Positions 1 to 7,458 of a DNA stretch of 29,857 nucleotides are shown here, piece by piece. Every line of letters starts with the position of its first letter. Positions within the stretch are counted from its first letter, which is position 1. Below the pieces are notes generated by a model, which worked only from the letters and a program-made list of their open reading frames with translations, did no database searches and had not been told where the DNA came from. The DNA comes from Planctomycetaceae bacterium. GTDB lineage: Bacteria > Planctomycetota > Planctomycetia > Pirellulales > Pirellulaceae. A program made the translations under genes and the position numbers. The stretch spans positions 1-29,857 of the forward strand of contig JACKHN010000050.1 of the NCBI GenBank assembly GCA_020638975.1, written 5' to 3'.

Positions 1-59
1 CAAAAAGACGGCCAAGAGTGGCCGTCCTACTTTAAGGAATCGCAAACTGCACCACGACC
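1..59. repeat. Partial copy of the composite inverted-repeat element found whole at 7813-7912
   Basis: Positions 7-26 form a perfect 8-bp stem with a 4-nt loop (GACGGCCA, AGAG, TGGCCGTC), followed by CTAC at 27-30. Positions 42-59 match the terminal inverted repeat of the element at 7813-7912 in 16 of 18 bases. The sequence is in the opposite orientation to that copy and is cut by the window edge, so only one end is visible. Confidence 0.75.
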
Positions 60-92
60 CCGAACACCGCGGCGCTACTGTTCAAAGAGTCC

Positions 93-160
93 GTAGGATG
101 AACGCCTCGTCCGTCCGAGGCTTCAAACGGTTTTCCGGTCGGACGAGGCGTCCAACCTAC
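93..160. repeat. Inverted pair of GTAG-footed hairpins (REP/BIME-like)
   Basis: The arms 93-113 and 140-160 are inverted copies of each other, identical at 19 of 21 positions. Each begins, read outward-in, with GTAGG. Each arm also contains its own small hairpin (GGACG, CCT, CGTCC in the right arm). A GTAG foot followed by a short hairpin, arranged in inverted pairs, is the organisation of REP sequences and BIMEs mobilised by RAYT transposases. No RAYT gene is present in the window. Confidence 0.7.
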
Positions 161-255
161 AAATGGGATCACTACCCCGATAACAGCCTCTTCCATGCCG
201 TGACGCTCGGAATACGCGATCGCTGACACACGTCCCCTATGCAAGGATGCAGAAC

Positions 256-1227
256 ATGCCAGCTGACTATCCGCTACGATTCGAGCCGCTGTTTCGCCGC
301 TATCTATGGGGCGGTCGGCGGCTACAGACGGTGTTGGGCAAACAGATCGGCGCTGGTGATGACTATGCCGAGAGCTGGGAGATCGTCGATCATGGTGCCG
401 ATCAGAGCGTGGTCGCTGCGGGGCCGCTCGCCGGCAAATCCCTACACGATTTGGTGACGCAGCATGGTCAGGAGTTGTTCGGGCGACATTTTCCCCAGCC
501 GCAGTTTCCGCTGTTGTTCAAATTCCTCGACGCACATCGTAATCTGTCGGTTCAAGTGCACCCCAACGACGAGCAGGGGCAGCAACTCGATCCACCAGAT
601 CTCGGCAAGACGGAAGCTTGGGTCGTATTGCATGCAGAACCAGGTAGTCTGATTTACGCGGGACTGAAACGAGGATTTGATCGTCCGGCGTTCGAACGGG
701 AAGTGCGTCGCGGTACGACCGAATTGTGCCTGCACCGCTTTGAACCGCGTGTCGGGGATTGCATCTTCATCCCGGCGGGCACCGTGCATGCGCTCGGGGA
801 AGGATTGATCATCGCCGAAATCCAACAGGCGAGCGACACGACCTTTCGCGTCTTTGATTGGAATCGCGCCGGTGCCGATGGGCAGCCGCGTCCGTTGCAC
901 GTCGACCAGGCGTTGGAAGTGATCGACTACGACACAGACCCGGTTCTGGCACAAACCCCGACGCGCACGGATCGCGATCACGTCACGCGTCTGGTGAAGT
1001 GCGACAAGTTCACGCTTGATCGGTGGCAACTCGACGGGGAAGCTCCCTTCGGCGGCGACAATCGTTTTCACATCGTTGCGTTGCTGCAAGGCGAACTCCA
1101 ACTGACCACGCGCTCGTCAGAACATTTGGTTAGGAAAGGGCAGACGATTCTACTGCCCGCCGCAGCCGGCGAGTGCCGATTCGCCGCCTCAAGCACCGTA
1201 GAGTTGCTGGATATGTATCTGCCCTAG
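256..1227 (+). CDS. manA: Class I mannose-6-phosphate isomerase
   Basis: Interconverts mannose 6-phosphate and fructose 6-phosphate in the cytosol, feeding GDP-mannose synthesis or mannose catabolism. The 323-residue protein has the length of the short, Bacillus-type class. Zinc-site residues are recognisable: Gln100 and His102 in SVQVHPND, Glu120 in GKTEAW, and His178 in PAGTVHALG. The N-terminal RYLWGG motif is also typical. I chose the ATG at 256 over the one at 247 because AAGGA at 243-247 is a Shine-Dalgarno sequence at 8-nt spacing for 256, while nothing suitable precedes 247. The gene stands alone, with no sugar genes next to it. Confidence 0.93.
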   Translation: MPADYPLRFEPLFRRYLWGGRRLQTVLGKQIGAGDDYAESWEIVDHGADQSVVAAGPLAGKSLHDLVTQHGQELFGRHFPQPQFPLLFKFLDAHRNLSVQVHPNDEQGQQLDPPDLGKTEAWVVLHAEPGSLIYAGLKRGFDRPAFEREVRRGTTELCLHRFEPRVGDCIFIPAGTVHALGEGLIIAEIQQASDTTFRVFDWNRAGADGQPRPLHVDQALEVIDYDTDPVLAQTPTRTDRDHVTRLVKCDKFTLDRWQLDGEAPFGGDNRFHIVALLQGELQLTTRSSEHLVRKGQTILLPAAAGECRFAASSTVELLDMYLP

Positions 1228-1440
1228 TCGGCAAGCAATCCATAACGCTGCTTTACTCAGCTGTCACAGCTTGCCCCTTCGTCTTCGCCGTTAAGTCGAT
1301 CCGGTACAGACCGAAATACCGTAAGAGGCTCGTTCTAAAAGGGTTGCGGCAGCTCAAGGCGTTGCGTGCAAGCGTCGATGTGTTACTTAGCGGCAGGGTT
1401 AAATCACGAGATTGGCGTTCATCAACATCGCCACGCTCCC

Positions 1441-1446
1441 TATAAT
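1441..1446 (+). promoter_or_regulatory. Possible -10 box of the small lipoprotein gene
   Basis: A perfect TATAAT lies 41 nt before the GTG start at 1488. No good -35 hexamer stands at the usual spacing (TTGGCG is 23 nt upstream), so this is only a candidate. Confidence 0.3.
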
Positions 1447-1487
1447 CCCCGCCCCGATCCGACTGTCCCGTGAACGAGGCCGAAGCC

Positions 1488-1739
1488 GTGACAAACAACA
1501 TCAAACTATTGGTTGCCAGTTGTTTCGTTGCTGCAATGTTCGGTTGCAACACGCCACGCCCAATCTTCGCACCTCCTGGGCCGGTTCGCTACCAACAGAA
1601 CAACGCCTCGTACCACGATCCTTATGCGGACGAGGACGCCGGGCCCGAAGTTGTTGGCGCTCGCCCTCGTGACTTCCAGAAGCCGAATGCCGAGCCGGTC
1701 CGAAATCGGGTTTATACGGACAGCCTGTACGGTCGGTAA
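1488..1739 (+). CDS. Small secreted protein, probable lipoprotein
   Basis: An 83-residue protein that I do not recognise. It begins with a short basic stretch and a hydrophobic segment ending in AAMFGC (Cys20), which reads as a weak lipobox. The rest is a Pro/Asn/Tyr-rich hydrophilic tail without domains. I placed the start at the GTG at 1488, because GAGG at 1475-1478 sits about 9 nt before it and the signal peptide then begins immediately; the GTG at 1470 would add six residues of no apparent use. Short proline-rich lipoproteins like this are common in planctomycetes, usually without known function. Confidence 0.6.
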   Translation: MTNNIKLLVASCFVAAMFGCNTPRPIFAPPGPVRYQQNNASYHDPYADEDAGPEVVGARPRDFQKPNAEPVRNRVYTDSLYGR

Positions 1740-1928
1740 CAGCAGGCGGTTGGAATCTATCGGCGGCATCCCCCTTCTGCCTTGGGCATTCCATGTTCGA
1801 TATTGGATATTCACTCCCTCGGTGACGAGCCGCGATTGCGGATTGCTTGCCACCCTCCGCTCCCTTCTTCTCGTGTGTTATGCTAGGGGTGTTTGCCCGC
1901 CCCAATCTCTCACCCTCGGTGAATTCCC

Positions 1929-3056
1929 GTGCCCGCTCGTCGTCACTCGCCCAAAGGCCGCGTCTCCACATCCACCGAACAGGAATCGTCCGGCCTCGAG
2001 CGACTTCAGAAAGTCCTCGCTGCGGCAGGCATCGGCAGCCGTCGCGACTGTGAGGAATTGATCGTCGAAGGCCGCGTCGAAGTCGACGGTAAGATCGTGC
2101 AAGAACTCGGAACGCGTGTCGATCCGCTGACACAGCGAATTCGAGTCGACGGGACCACGCTGCCGACTCCGAAACGAGTCTACTACATGCTGAACAAGCC
2201 GACGGGCGTGTTGTGTACCAATAATGACCCCAGCGGTCGGGCCCGAGCCGTTGATCTGATCCGGAGCAACGAACGGCTGTTCACCGTGGGACGATTGGAT
2301 CAAGCCAGCGAAGGCTTGATCATTCTGACGAACGATGGCGAACTGGCCAACAAACTTACACATCCGCGATATGGGGTCGAGAAGGTCTACCGCGTTCGCG
2401 TCGCCGGCACCCCAGAACCGGGCGTCCTCGGTAAACTGAAGCAAGGCATTCACTTTGCCGACGGATTCGCCAAGGTATCGGACGTACGGGTCAAGAGCCG
2501 ACAGAAGCACAGTACCGACTTGGAAATCGTGTTGAACGAAGGACGCAATCGCGAAATCCGGCGGCTGTTGGCTCGCATCGGCCACAAGGTAGTCAGCCTG
2601 ACGCGAATCGCGCTGGGACCGCTGCGGCTCGCTGAGTTGCCAAGTGGAGCACATCGCACCTTAACACGAGACGAAGTCAAAGCACTACGGAACGCCGTGC
2701 CTGCGCCCGGCGAACAGCCCGCACGTTCGACGACTCGCAAATCTTCTCGGGGTCGCGTTAATCCGTCCCGCCCCTCAACCAATCTGTCCGGAAAGCCCTC
2801 GGGCAGGCCTGCGTCAAAACCGAAAGCGCACACAAGATCGGTCGGTTCGTCGAAGGACGCGACTGCCCGCCCCAAGGCCAAGCCTCGCCCACTGGCATTC
2901 ACGGATCAGCCCAGACCCGGCGCAATCCTCGGTGGCGATGATGTGCCTGAAGTAAAGAAGCCCGCGAAAGCAGCGCGTGTAAAGAAAGCGGCAGCAAGGA
3001 AGTTTGGCAGCAAGAAGTCCGGTGGTGGCAGACCACCGAAGAAAGGACGTCGATGA
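1929..3056 (+). CDS. rluB: RsuA/RluB-family pseudouridine synthase with long basic tail
   Basis: Converts a uridine in rRNA to pseudouridine, most likely in 23S rRNA. An S4 RNA-binding domain (about residues 22-70, LQKVLAAAGIGSRR) is followed by the catalytic domain, with the nucleophile Asp124 in GRLDQASEGL and the family motifs KPTGVL and LNEGRNREIRRL. From about residue 262 to 375 there is a low-complexity Lys/Arg/Ser/Pro extension, probably a disordered RNA-binding tail, seen in some RluB-like proteins. The start is a GTG at 1929, preceded by GGTG at 1918-1921. The last 4 nt overlap pyrK (ATGA), implying translational coupling. The exact rRNA target (RluB or RsuA type) cannot be settled from sequence alone. 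Confidence 0.88.
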   Translation: MPARRHSPKGRVSTSTEQESSGLERLQKVLAAAGIGSRRDCEELIVEGRVEVDGKIVQELGTRVDPLTQRIRVDGTTLPTPKRVYYMLNKPTGVLCTNNDPSGRARAVDLIRSNERLFTVGRLDQASEGLIILTNDGELANKLTHPRYGVEKVYRVRVAGTPEPGVLGKLKQGIHFADGFAKVSDVRVKSRQKHSTDLEIVLNEGRNREIRRLLARIGHKVVSLTRIALGPLRLAELPSGAHRTLTRDEVKALRNAVPAPGEQPARSTTRKSSRGRVNPSRPSTNLSGKPSGRPASKPKAHTRSVGSSKDATARPKAKPRPLAFTDQPRPGAILGGDDVPEVKKPAKAARVKKAAARKFGSKKSGGGRPPKKGRR

Positions 3057-3925
3057 ACAACCCGCTCCATGCCAAGTATTATGCGGATAAGGCGACCCAG
3101 TCGACCGTCGAAGTCGTCGAGAATGTCGAGATGGCTCGCGACACATTTCGTGTGCGGTTCCGTTGCCCAGAGTTGGCTGCCAGGGCCTTGCCCGGTCAGT
3201 TCGTGATGCTTCGATTAGCCGGCTTCGACGACCCGTTGATAGGCCGTCCCTTGGCCGTCTACGACGTTGTGCCATCGTCGACAGGCGAACCGGAGTCGAT
3301 CGATGCGATCTATCTCGTCAAAGGTAAATTAACGACGCGCCTCGTAAAATTCCAACCGGGCCAGCGACTCGACGTGTGGGGACCGCTCGGTAACGGCTTT
3401 GAGGCTATTCCCACAAAGCATCTGGTGATGGTCGCGGGTGGCATCGGTCAAACACCGTTCGTCTGTTTGGCGAAAGAGTATCTGGGGCTACAACGCTTCG
3501 GAACTCCGCAGCGCGAACCGGCTTGTTGCGACAAGGTGACGCTGTGTTATGGCGGCCGGTCGGCAGACTTGCTCGCAGGGATCGAGGATTTCAAACGACT
3601 TGGCGTCGACGTGCGAATCGCAACCGACGATGGATCGCTAGGCCACCACGGTCTGGTGACGGAAGTCCTCTCGCAAGTGCTCGCCGAATCCAAAGACGAC
3701 TGCCAAGTCGTCTGCTGTGGTCCCGAACCGATGATGGAAGCGGTCGCTCACGTCACCGGCACCGAAAAGGTTCCTTGTCGCGTCTCGCTAGAAACGCCCA
3801 TGGCCTGCGGCATTGGCATCTGCTTCAGTTGCGTGGCCAAGGTGCGTGATGCTTCAGGCGAGTGGGACTACAAGCGAACCTGTGTCGATGGGCCGGTGTT
3901 CGACGCTGAGTTGATCGAATGGTAG
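3053..3925 (+). CDS. pyrK: Dihydroorotate dehydrogenase electron-transfer subunit (PyrK type)
   Basis: A 290-residue ferredoxin-reductase-like flavoprotein of the PyrK family, which passes electrons from dihydroorotate dehydrogenase B to NAD+ in pyrimidine synthesis. The FAD-binding barrel contains GRPLAVYD (64-71). The NAD-binding domain contains GGIGQTP (129-135) and CCGPEPMM (221-228). The C-terminal 2Fe-2S site has Cys252, Cys257, Cys260 and Cys277 in the spacing C-x4-C-x2-C-x16-C. It overlaps the preceding pseudouridine synthase by 4 nt. No pyrD partner lies in the window, so the catalytic subunit must be elsewhere if this is the true PyrK; a related electron-transfer role cannot be excluded. 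Confidence 0.87.
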   Translation: MNNPLHAKYYADKATQSTVEVVENVEMARDTFRVRFRCPELAARALPGQFVMLRLAGFDDPLIGRPLAVYDVVPSSTGEPESIDAIYLVKGKLTTRLVKFQPGQRLDVWGPLGNGFEAIPTKHLVMVAGGIGQTPFVCLAKEYLGLQRFGTPQREPACCDKVTLCYGGRSADLLAGIEDFKRLGVDVRIATDDGSLGHHGLVTEVLSQVLAESKDDCQVVCCGPEPMMEAVAHVTGTEKVPCRVSLETPMACGIGICFSCVAKVRDASGEWDYKRTCVDGPVFDAELIEW

Positions 3926-3982
3926 GGTGAGGTTTGCTACTGTTCTCGAAACTCAGCCGAACGACATGCAAGGAGCGAACCG

Positions 3983-5551
3983 GTGTCGTCCCCCATCCCA
4001 CAACCTTCGCCTCCCACACCGGACATCGATCTCTCCGGTCGACAATTCGGCGACTACTTGTTGTTGCGCCGTCTGGGTCGAGGCGGAATGGCGGACGTGT
4101 ATCTGGCGGAACAGAAGTCGCTGCATCGGCAGGTTGCCTTTAAGGCACTGCACGCTCGGCTCGCGAGCGACGACACTTACATTCGCCGCTTTCACAATGA
4201 GGCTCAAGCGGTTGCAGCGCTAGTGCATGCTAACATCGTTCAGATTCACGGTGTCGACTGCATCGACGGCATTCATTTTTTGGTGCAAGAGTATGTGCCC
4301 GGCCAGAACTTGCAACAACTGCTCGCCAAACGTGGAACGCTCAGCGTTCCGATCGTCATCAACCTGATGCGCCAAGTTGCTGCCGCACTCCAAAAGGCTA
4401 GCGATCGCGGCATCGTCCACCGGGACGTCAAGCCGGAGAATGTACTGCTGAGTGCAACGGGTGAAGCCAAAGTCGCCGACTTTGGACTCGCACAGATCGC
4501 GAATCCGGCGAACGACGCGGGCGTCGGAATCACGCAAGTCGGGATTACGATGGGCACGCCGCTTTACATGAGTCCCGAACAAGTCGAAGGGCGTGAGATC
4601 GATCACCGCAGCGATCTGTACTCCTTCGGCGTAAGTTGTTACCAGATGCTCGCGGGCCATCCGCCCTTTCAAGGCGATACGGCGCTCAGTGTCGCCGTGC
4701 AGCATTTAAAAAACGAGCCGCGACCGCTCAGCGAGCTACGCGCCGATGCTCCACCGGAACTTTGTCGCGTAGTTCACAAATTGCTTTCAAAATCCGCCGC
4801 CGATCGCTACCAAACCGCGGCAGAGCTGCTGCGAGATCTTCGCAAGATCGAATTCGACGCGACGGACGATGACTGGCCAACCGAGATCGGCGAGTGGACG
4901 ACGCAAGAGCTGCTCGCGTTGACCGCCGCTCGAACCGCCGCAACGCAACAGCTTCAAAGCGTCATGCTATCGGAAGCTCGCCAGCGGAGGTCGCATCCGT
5001 TGGTGTGGATTGTGGCCGCTGCGTTCGCTGCGTTTCTGGCCGGATGTGCAATCGCGTGGCTGACTCGTCCCGAGTCGCTACTCGCACACGGTCAAGTTCC
5101 GCGCGTCGAACGGCTCGCAAATGCCGCAGACCAATTCGGGCACGCGATGCAAGTGGGAACTGAATCAGCATTCCAGAGTGTCATCGACTACTTTGGTAAG
5201 GACGGAGATCCGGTCAGCGAATCGTACGTCAACAAATCCAAGCTTCAGCTGGCGTACCTCTATTCGGACCAAGATCGAGCCGCAGAAGCCATGCGTTTGC
5301 TCACGGAGCTTGCTGACCAACAAGCGGATCTGCAGCTTCGAGCGATGAGCCTGATACGCCAAGCCAATATTCTGGCCCAAAACAACCAGCTTTCCGAGGC
5401 GAACCAGAAGACATTCGCGCTTGCCAAGTTGATTGAGGACACCGAGGCCCTGAGCCCCAGACAACGGCAAACCCTACGAACCGAGGCTCAAACTACATTG
5501 GCTCCCAAACTTCTCTCCGACTTCCGACTTCAACTTCGAGACACCCCGTAA
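3983..5551 (+). CDS. Membrane-anchored Ser/Thr protein kinase (Hanks type)
   Basis: A 522-residue protein with an N-terminal cytoplasmic kinase domain (about 23-295). It has the glycine loop LGRGGMADV (G32, G34), the ATP lysine K54 in VAFK, the catalytic loop HRDVKPEN (D148), DFG at 166-168, and GTPLYMSPEQ for substrate and activation-loop positioning. All catalytic residues are present. One membrane helix spans about 340-360, and the outer tail of about 160 residues is helical and Leu/Gln/Ala-rich, resembling TPR-type helices. The GTG start is supported by AAGGAG at 3970-3975 with 7-nt spacing. Planctomycetes encode many such kinases; the signal and substrate here are unknown. Confidence 0.92.
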   Translation: MSSPIPQPSPPTPDIDLSGRQFGDYLLLRRLGRGGMADVYLAEQKSLHRQVAFKALHARLASDDTYIRRFHNEAQAVAALVHANIVQIHGVDCIDGIHFLVQEYVPGQNLQQLLAKRGTLSVPIVINLMRQVAAALQKASDRGIVHRDVKPENVLLSATGEAKVADFGLAQIANPANDAGVGITQVGITMGTPLYMSPEQVEGREIDHRSDLYSFGVSCYQMLAGHPPFQGDTALSVAVQHLKNEPRPLSELRADAPPELCRVVHKLLSKSAADRYQTAAELLRDLRKIEFDATDDDWPTEIGEWTTQELLALTAARTAATQQLQSVMLSEARQRRSHPLVWIVAAAFAAFLAGCAIAWLTRPESLLAHGQVPRVERLANAADQFGHAMQVGTESAFQSVIDYFGKDGDPVSESYVNKSKLQLAYLYSDQDRAAEAMRLLTELADQQADLQLRAMSLIRQANILAQNNQLSEANQKTFALAKLIEDTEALSPRQRQTLRTEAQTTLAPKLLSDFRLQLRDTP

Positions 5552-5589
5552 CGCCGAAATTCGACTCAATCGTTAGCTTCGACCGGGAG

Positions 5590-5618
5590 TTGACAACCTT
5601 GGAGCGGATGACAAAACT
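5590..5618 (+). promoter_or_regulatory. Possible promoter of tRNA-Glu
   Basis: A perfect -35 hexamer TTGACA (5590-5595) is followed after 17 nt by a poor -10 (AAAACT, 5613-5618). The predicted start would be about 30 nt before the tRNA. The weak -10 keeps this tentative. Confidence 0.35.
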
Positions 5619-5654
5619 AGTTGCTTATGGATTGCTGTTGGCAATCACGGCTAC

Positions 5655-5727
5655 GCCCCCATCGTCTAGTGGCCTAGGACTCCGGGTTCTCAGTCCGGCA
5701 ACAGGGGTTCGACTCCCCTTGGGGGTA
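5655..5727 (+). tRNA. trnE: tRNA-Glu (anticodon CUC)
   Basis: A 73-nt cloverleaf folds cleanly. The acceptor arm is GCCCCCA with TGGGGGT (a terminal G-U pair), the D arm contains TAGTGGCCTAGGA, the anticodon stem is CCGGG/TCCGG with loop TTCTCAG (anticodon CTC), and the T arm is AGGGG with TTCGACT. The discriminator is A. The 3' CCA is not encoded. The 3' half is the apparent attachment site of a decayed integrase on the opposite strand. Confidence 0.95.
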
Positions 5728-5735
5728 CTGAGTAC

Positions 5736-5776
5736 AGGCCGGAAACGCTGGGGAAAACCACGTTTTCGGCCTTTTT
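5736..5776 (+). terminator. Rho-independent terminator after tRNA-Glu
   Basis: Arms AGGCCGGAAACG (5736-5747) and CGTTTTCGGCCT (5761-5772) pair at 11 of 12 positions, with a 13-nt loop and a run of T at 5772-5776. Confidence 0.75.
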
Positions 5777-5782
5777 CGTAGG

Positions 5783-5840
5783 GTGGTGGTGCAGTTGGCA
5801 ATCGGTATCAGACGCTGACAACACCGGCGATTGCACCACC
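5783..5840. repeat. Small imperfect inverted-repeat element
   Basis: GGTGGTGCA near 5783 and TGCACCACC ending at 5840 are inverted copies, extended inward by ATCG/CGAT with a 7-nt bulge. A third copy of the end (AGTTGCACCACCTGTTTT) lies at 5863-5880. The ends resemble the terminal repeat of the element at 7813-7912 (GTGGTRCAGTT), so it may be a degenerate relative that inserted into the integrase remnant. Confidence 0.55.
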
Positions 5841-6235
5841 TGTTTTACGTCTACAGCACCTACAGTTGCACCACCTGTTTTGGACGCTTCCGGCGTCTCG
5901 ACAACAGCTTGCCGGAAGTGGTCGTCAGTCGTCGTCAGATAGCGTTTGTTTGCCACAGCCGGTGTGTTGCCGAGCCAGCCGGTTACAACGTGCAAAAGGA
6001 ACGAGTTCGTCAGTTCGGTTTCCCGGCTCGCCCGCAGGTTCTAAAACAACTACGGCATTGTTCGACGCCAGCACGTTTCAGAATTAGCTTGAAATGGGGT
6101 TCGTAGGATCGTGTTTCGATCTCGATAGCGAGTAATCACGAACTCGGCACATTAAACTAGGACCCGTGTCTTCGTGGTGGGATTCGTCTCATCAAAACCT
6201 GATAGGTGGCACATCGTCGGTAAAGGAGAAGGCCG

Positions 6236-6673
6236 ATTCCTATTCCTCCACTCAACGCGAATGGTGACCTGCCGGAAGGTATCCATGCCGCCACTCTCCG
6301 CGAGATCGGCGAAGCGTTTGGTACATCCAGCCGAGAGCGAGTTCTGCTCTTCGACCGCCTCAAACGTATTCACGCCATTGCCTCTCGGACGGGGCATCTG
6401 GCAAGCTTCGTTGTCTTCGGCTCGTTTGTCACCGCCAAGCCCACCCCAAACGATGTGGACGTGTTCATGGTCTTCGACGACACATTCGACGCGTCGGCCA
6501 GCGACGCGGAGGCGTCGCTGCTTCTCGATCATGCTGCCGCGGATACGCTTTTTGGCGCCAGCGTGTTCTGGCTCCGTCGACCTGCTGCATTTGGTGGCGA
6601 GCAGGCTACAATTGAATTCTGGCAGACGAAACGCGATGGGCTGAAACGTGGCATCATCGAGATCGTGGAGTAA
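6236..6673 (+). CDS. Nucleotidyltransferase-like protein with apparent ATT start
   Basis: A 145-residue protein with a nucleotidyltransferase signature: GSF at 62-64, then nine residues, then DVD at 73-75. The N-terminal text PIPPLNANGDLPEGIHAATL resembles the DUF6932-type family, which I recall beginning MPIPPL or similar. A stop codon closes this frame at 6221-6223, and no ATG, GTG or TTG occurs before conserved sequence begins. The ATT at 6236 stands where the family start should be, with AAGGAG (6223-6228) at 7-nt spacing. The gene is followed after 4 nt by a small gene whose Shine-Dalgarno lies inside this gene's end. It could be an antitoxin-like or regulatory nucleotidyltransferase; no function is shown. 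Confidence 0.7.
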   Translation: MPIPPLNANGDLPEGIHAATLREIGEAFGTSSRERVLLFDRLKRIHAIASRTGHLASFVVFGSFVTAKPTPNDVDVFMVFDDTFDASASDAEASLLLDHAAADTLFGASVFWLRRPAAFGGEQATIEFWQTKRDGLKRGIIEIVE

Positions 6674-6677
6674 GCAA

Positions 6678-6881
6678 ATGATCAGTAACGACAAAGAACT
6701 TTCGGTCACTCTAGAGCGCATACGTCATCTACAGGATCAACTTGCGTTGCTTCGCAAGACGGAAACGAATTTTGTCAATTACCGGTTGTCCTCCGGTGGT
6801 TTCATCGCGGAAATCGACCGGATGCAACTTGATGTTCGTGAATACCTGAGTACTCCCGCGACGAAAACGCAGGCCGGATGA
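6678..6881 (+). CDS. Small helical protein of unknown function
   Basis: A 67-residue protein, charged and probably all-helical, with a heptad-like stretch around LERIRHLQDQLALLR (about residues 12-26) that could form a coiled coil. It begins at ATG 6678, preceded by GTGGAG at 6665-6670 inside the end of the upstream gene. Its stop overlaps the next start (ATGA at 6878-6881). I recognise similar short proteins as common conserved hypotheticals in accessory regions, often next to putative toxin-antitoxin genes, but no activity is known. It has no HEPN motif (R-x4-6-H), so it is not an ordinary MNT-HEPN partner. Confidence 0.7.
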   Translation: MISNDKELSVTLERIRHLQDQLALLRKTETNFVNYRLSSGGFIAEIDRMQLDVREYLSTPATKTQAG

Positions 6882-7357
6882 TCAGGAGTGGCGATCCCTA
6901 CATAAAGAACATGATTCCCACTGTTACCAAACAAAACCTGCCGAACTTTCTGTCCTACTCGATTGGAGCTCAAGCTCTCGCCAATGCACTGACGCGAGTT
7001 CCACAACTCGAAAGTCTGTCACTGCGGTTTTTGCGGCATCACAATGCGGCGCGGAAAAGCGAAGGCAAGCACATTTGCATCGCCGCGCAATATACAAAGT
7101 ACAACATCGGGCTGTCCGCCTCACACTACCTCGACGAATCTAAATTCTACGGCCCCAAGTGGGATGCAACCGTGTATGCAGTTCCACCATCGCATAACTC
7201 TCGCATTCGGAACGCGATCAAAGATCATGGGCTTGCGATGTTATTCGCCTGGCTAACTGAACGTCGCACTGAGACATGGCTTGCTACGTCACATCGGCTC
7301 GTTCTCTGGTTTTGCGCCGACACCGAATCTATTGTCCAATCCATCGAAAACAATTGA
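6878..7357 (+). CDS. Unrecognised protein, third gene of the accessory module
   Basis: A 159-residue soluble protein with no signal peptide or membrane helix. I do not recognise a family. It is rich in His, Ser and Asn, and includes FLRHHNAARKSEGKH and a C-terminal part with Trp and hydrophobic strands (LATSHRLVLWFCAD). The start overlaps the preceding stop by 4 nt, which argues for translational coupling; an alternative ATG at 6911 is possible. The lack of related genes nearby, the coupling to a nucleotidyltransferase-like gene, and the position beside a decayed integrase suggest mobile-island cargo. Confidence 0.6.
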   Translation: MIRSGDPYIKNMIPTVTKQNLPNFLSYSIGAQALANALTRVPQLESLSLRFLRHHNAARKSEGKHICIAAQYTKYNIGLSASHYLDESKFYGPKWDATVYAVPPSHNSRIRNAIKDHGLAMLFAWLTERRTETWLATSHRLVLWFCADTESIVQSIENN

Positions 7358-7458
7358 ACACTTGCGATTGTGCAATTGCTCAGCGGTCGAGATGTTTCTA
7401 GCACAGGGCGGCACAACGCAATCCGAGACCTGCGCGAGTCGTCGAAGATCGTAGGCGT

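Larger units (their letters stand above)
5690..6090 (-). pseudogene. Remnant of a tyrosine recombinase (integrase), C-terminal end only
   Basis: Read on the minus strand from about 6090, the sequence encodes KRAGVE, then a broken stretch, then NLRASRETEL, HVVTGWLGNTPAVANKRYL and TTTDDHF. These are the last catalytic blocks of the integrase family common in planctomycetes, including the LRASR region and the nucleophilic tyrosine in NKRYL. Compared with the usual form there is about a 1-nt deletion after KRAGVE and two TAG codons, one directly before NLRAS. Everything upstream is missing. The frame ends at a TGA inside the anticodon arm of tRNA-Glu, as expected for an integrase that used this tRNA as its attachment site. 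The repeat and terminator at 5736-5840 lie inside the frame. Confidence 0.8.

Noticed and set aside
442..1101. Long open frame on the minus strand opposite manA
   Set aside because: It lies wholly opposite a clear manA reading frame, has no Shine-Dalgarno or recognisable family, and is a codon-bias shadow.
1878..2654. 258-residue open frame opposite the pseudouridine synthase
   Set aside because: It overlaps the S4 and catalytic domains of a certain gene and matches nothing I know.
5590..5781. Open frame running through tRNA-Glu
   Set aside because: It reads across the tRNA and the terminator and has no independent support.
6103..6121. GTAG followed by GATCG, TGTTT, CGATC: a possible single REP
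   Set aside because: The stem is only 5 bp and unpaired with a second copy; it could be chance. It does lie near the point where the integrase remnant ends.
6678..6881. HEPN toxin in an MNT-HEPN pair
   Set aside because: The protein is too short and has no R-x4-6-H motif, so only a looser toxin-antitoxin analogy is justified.
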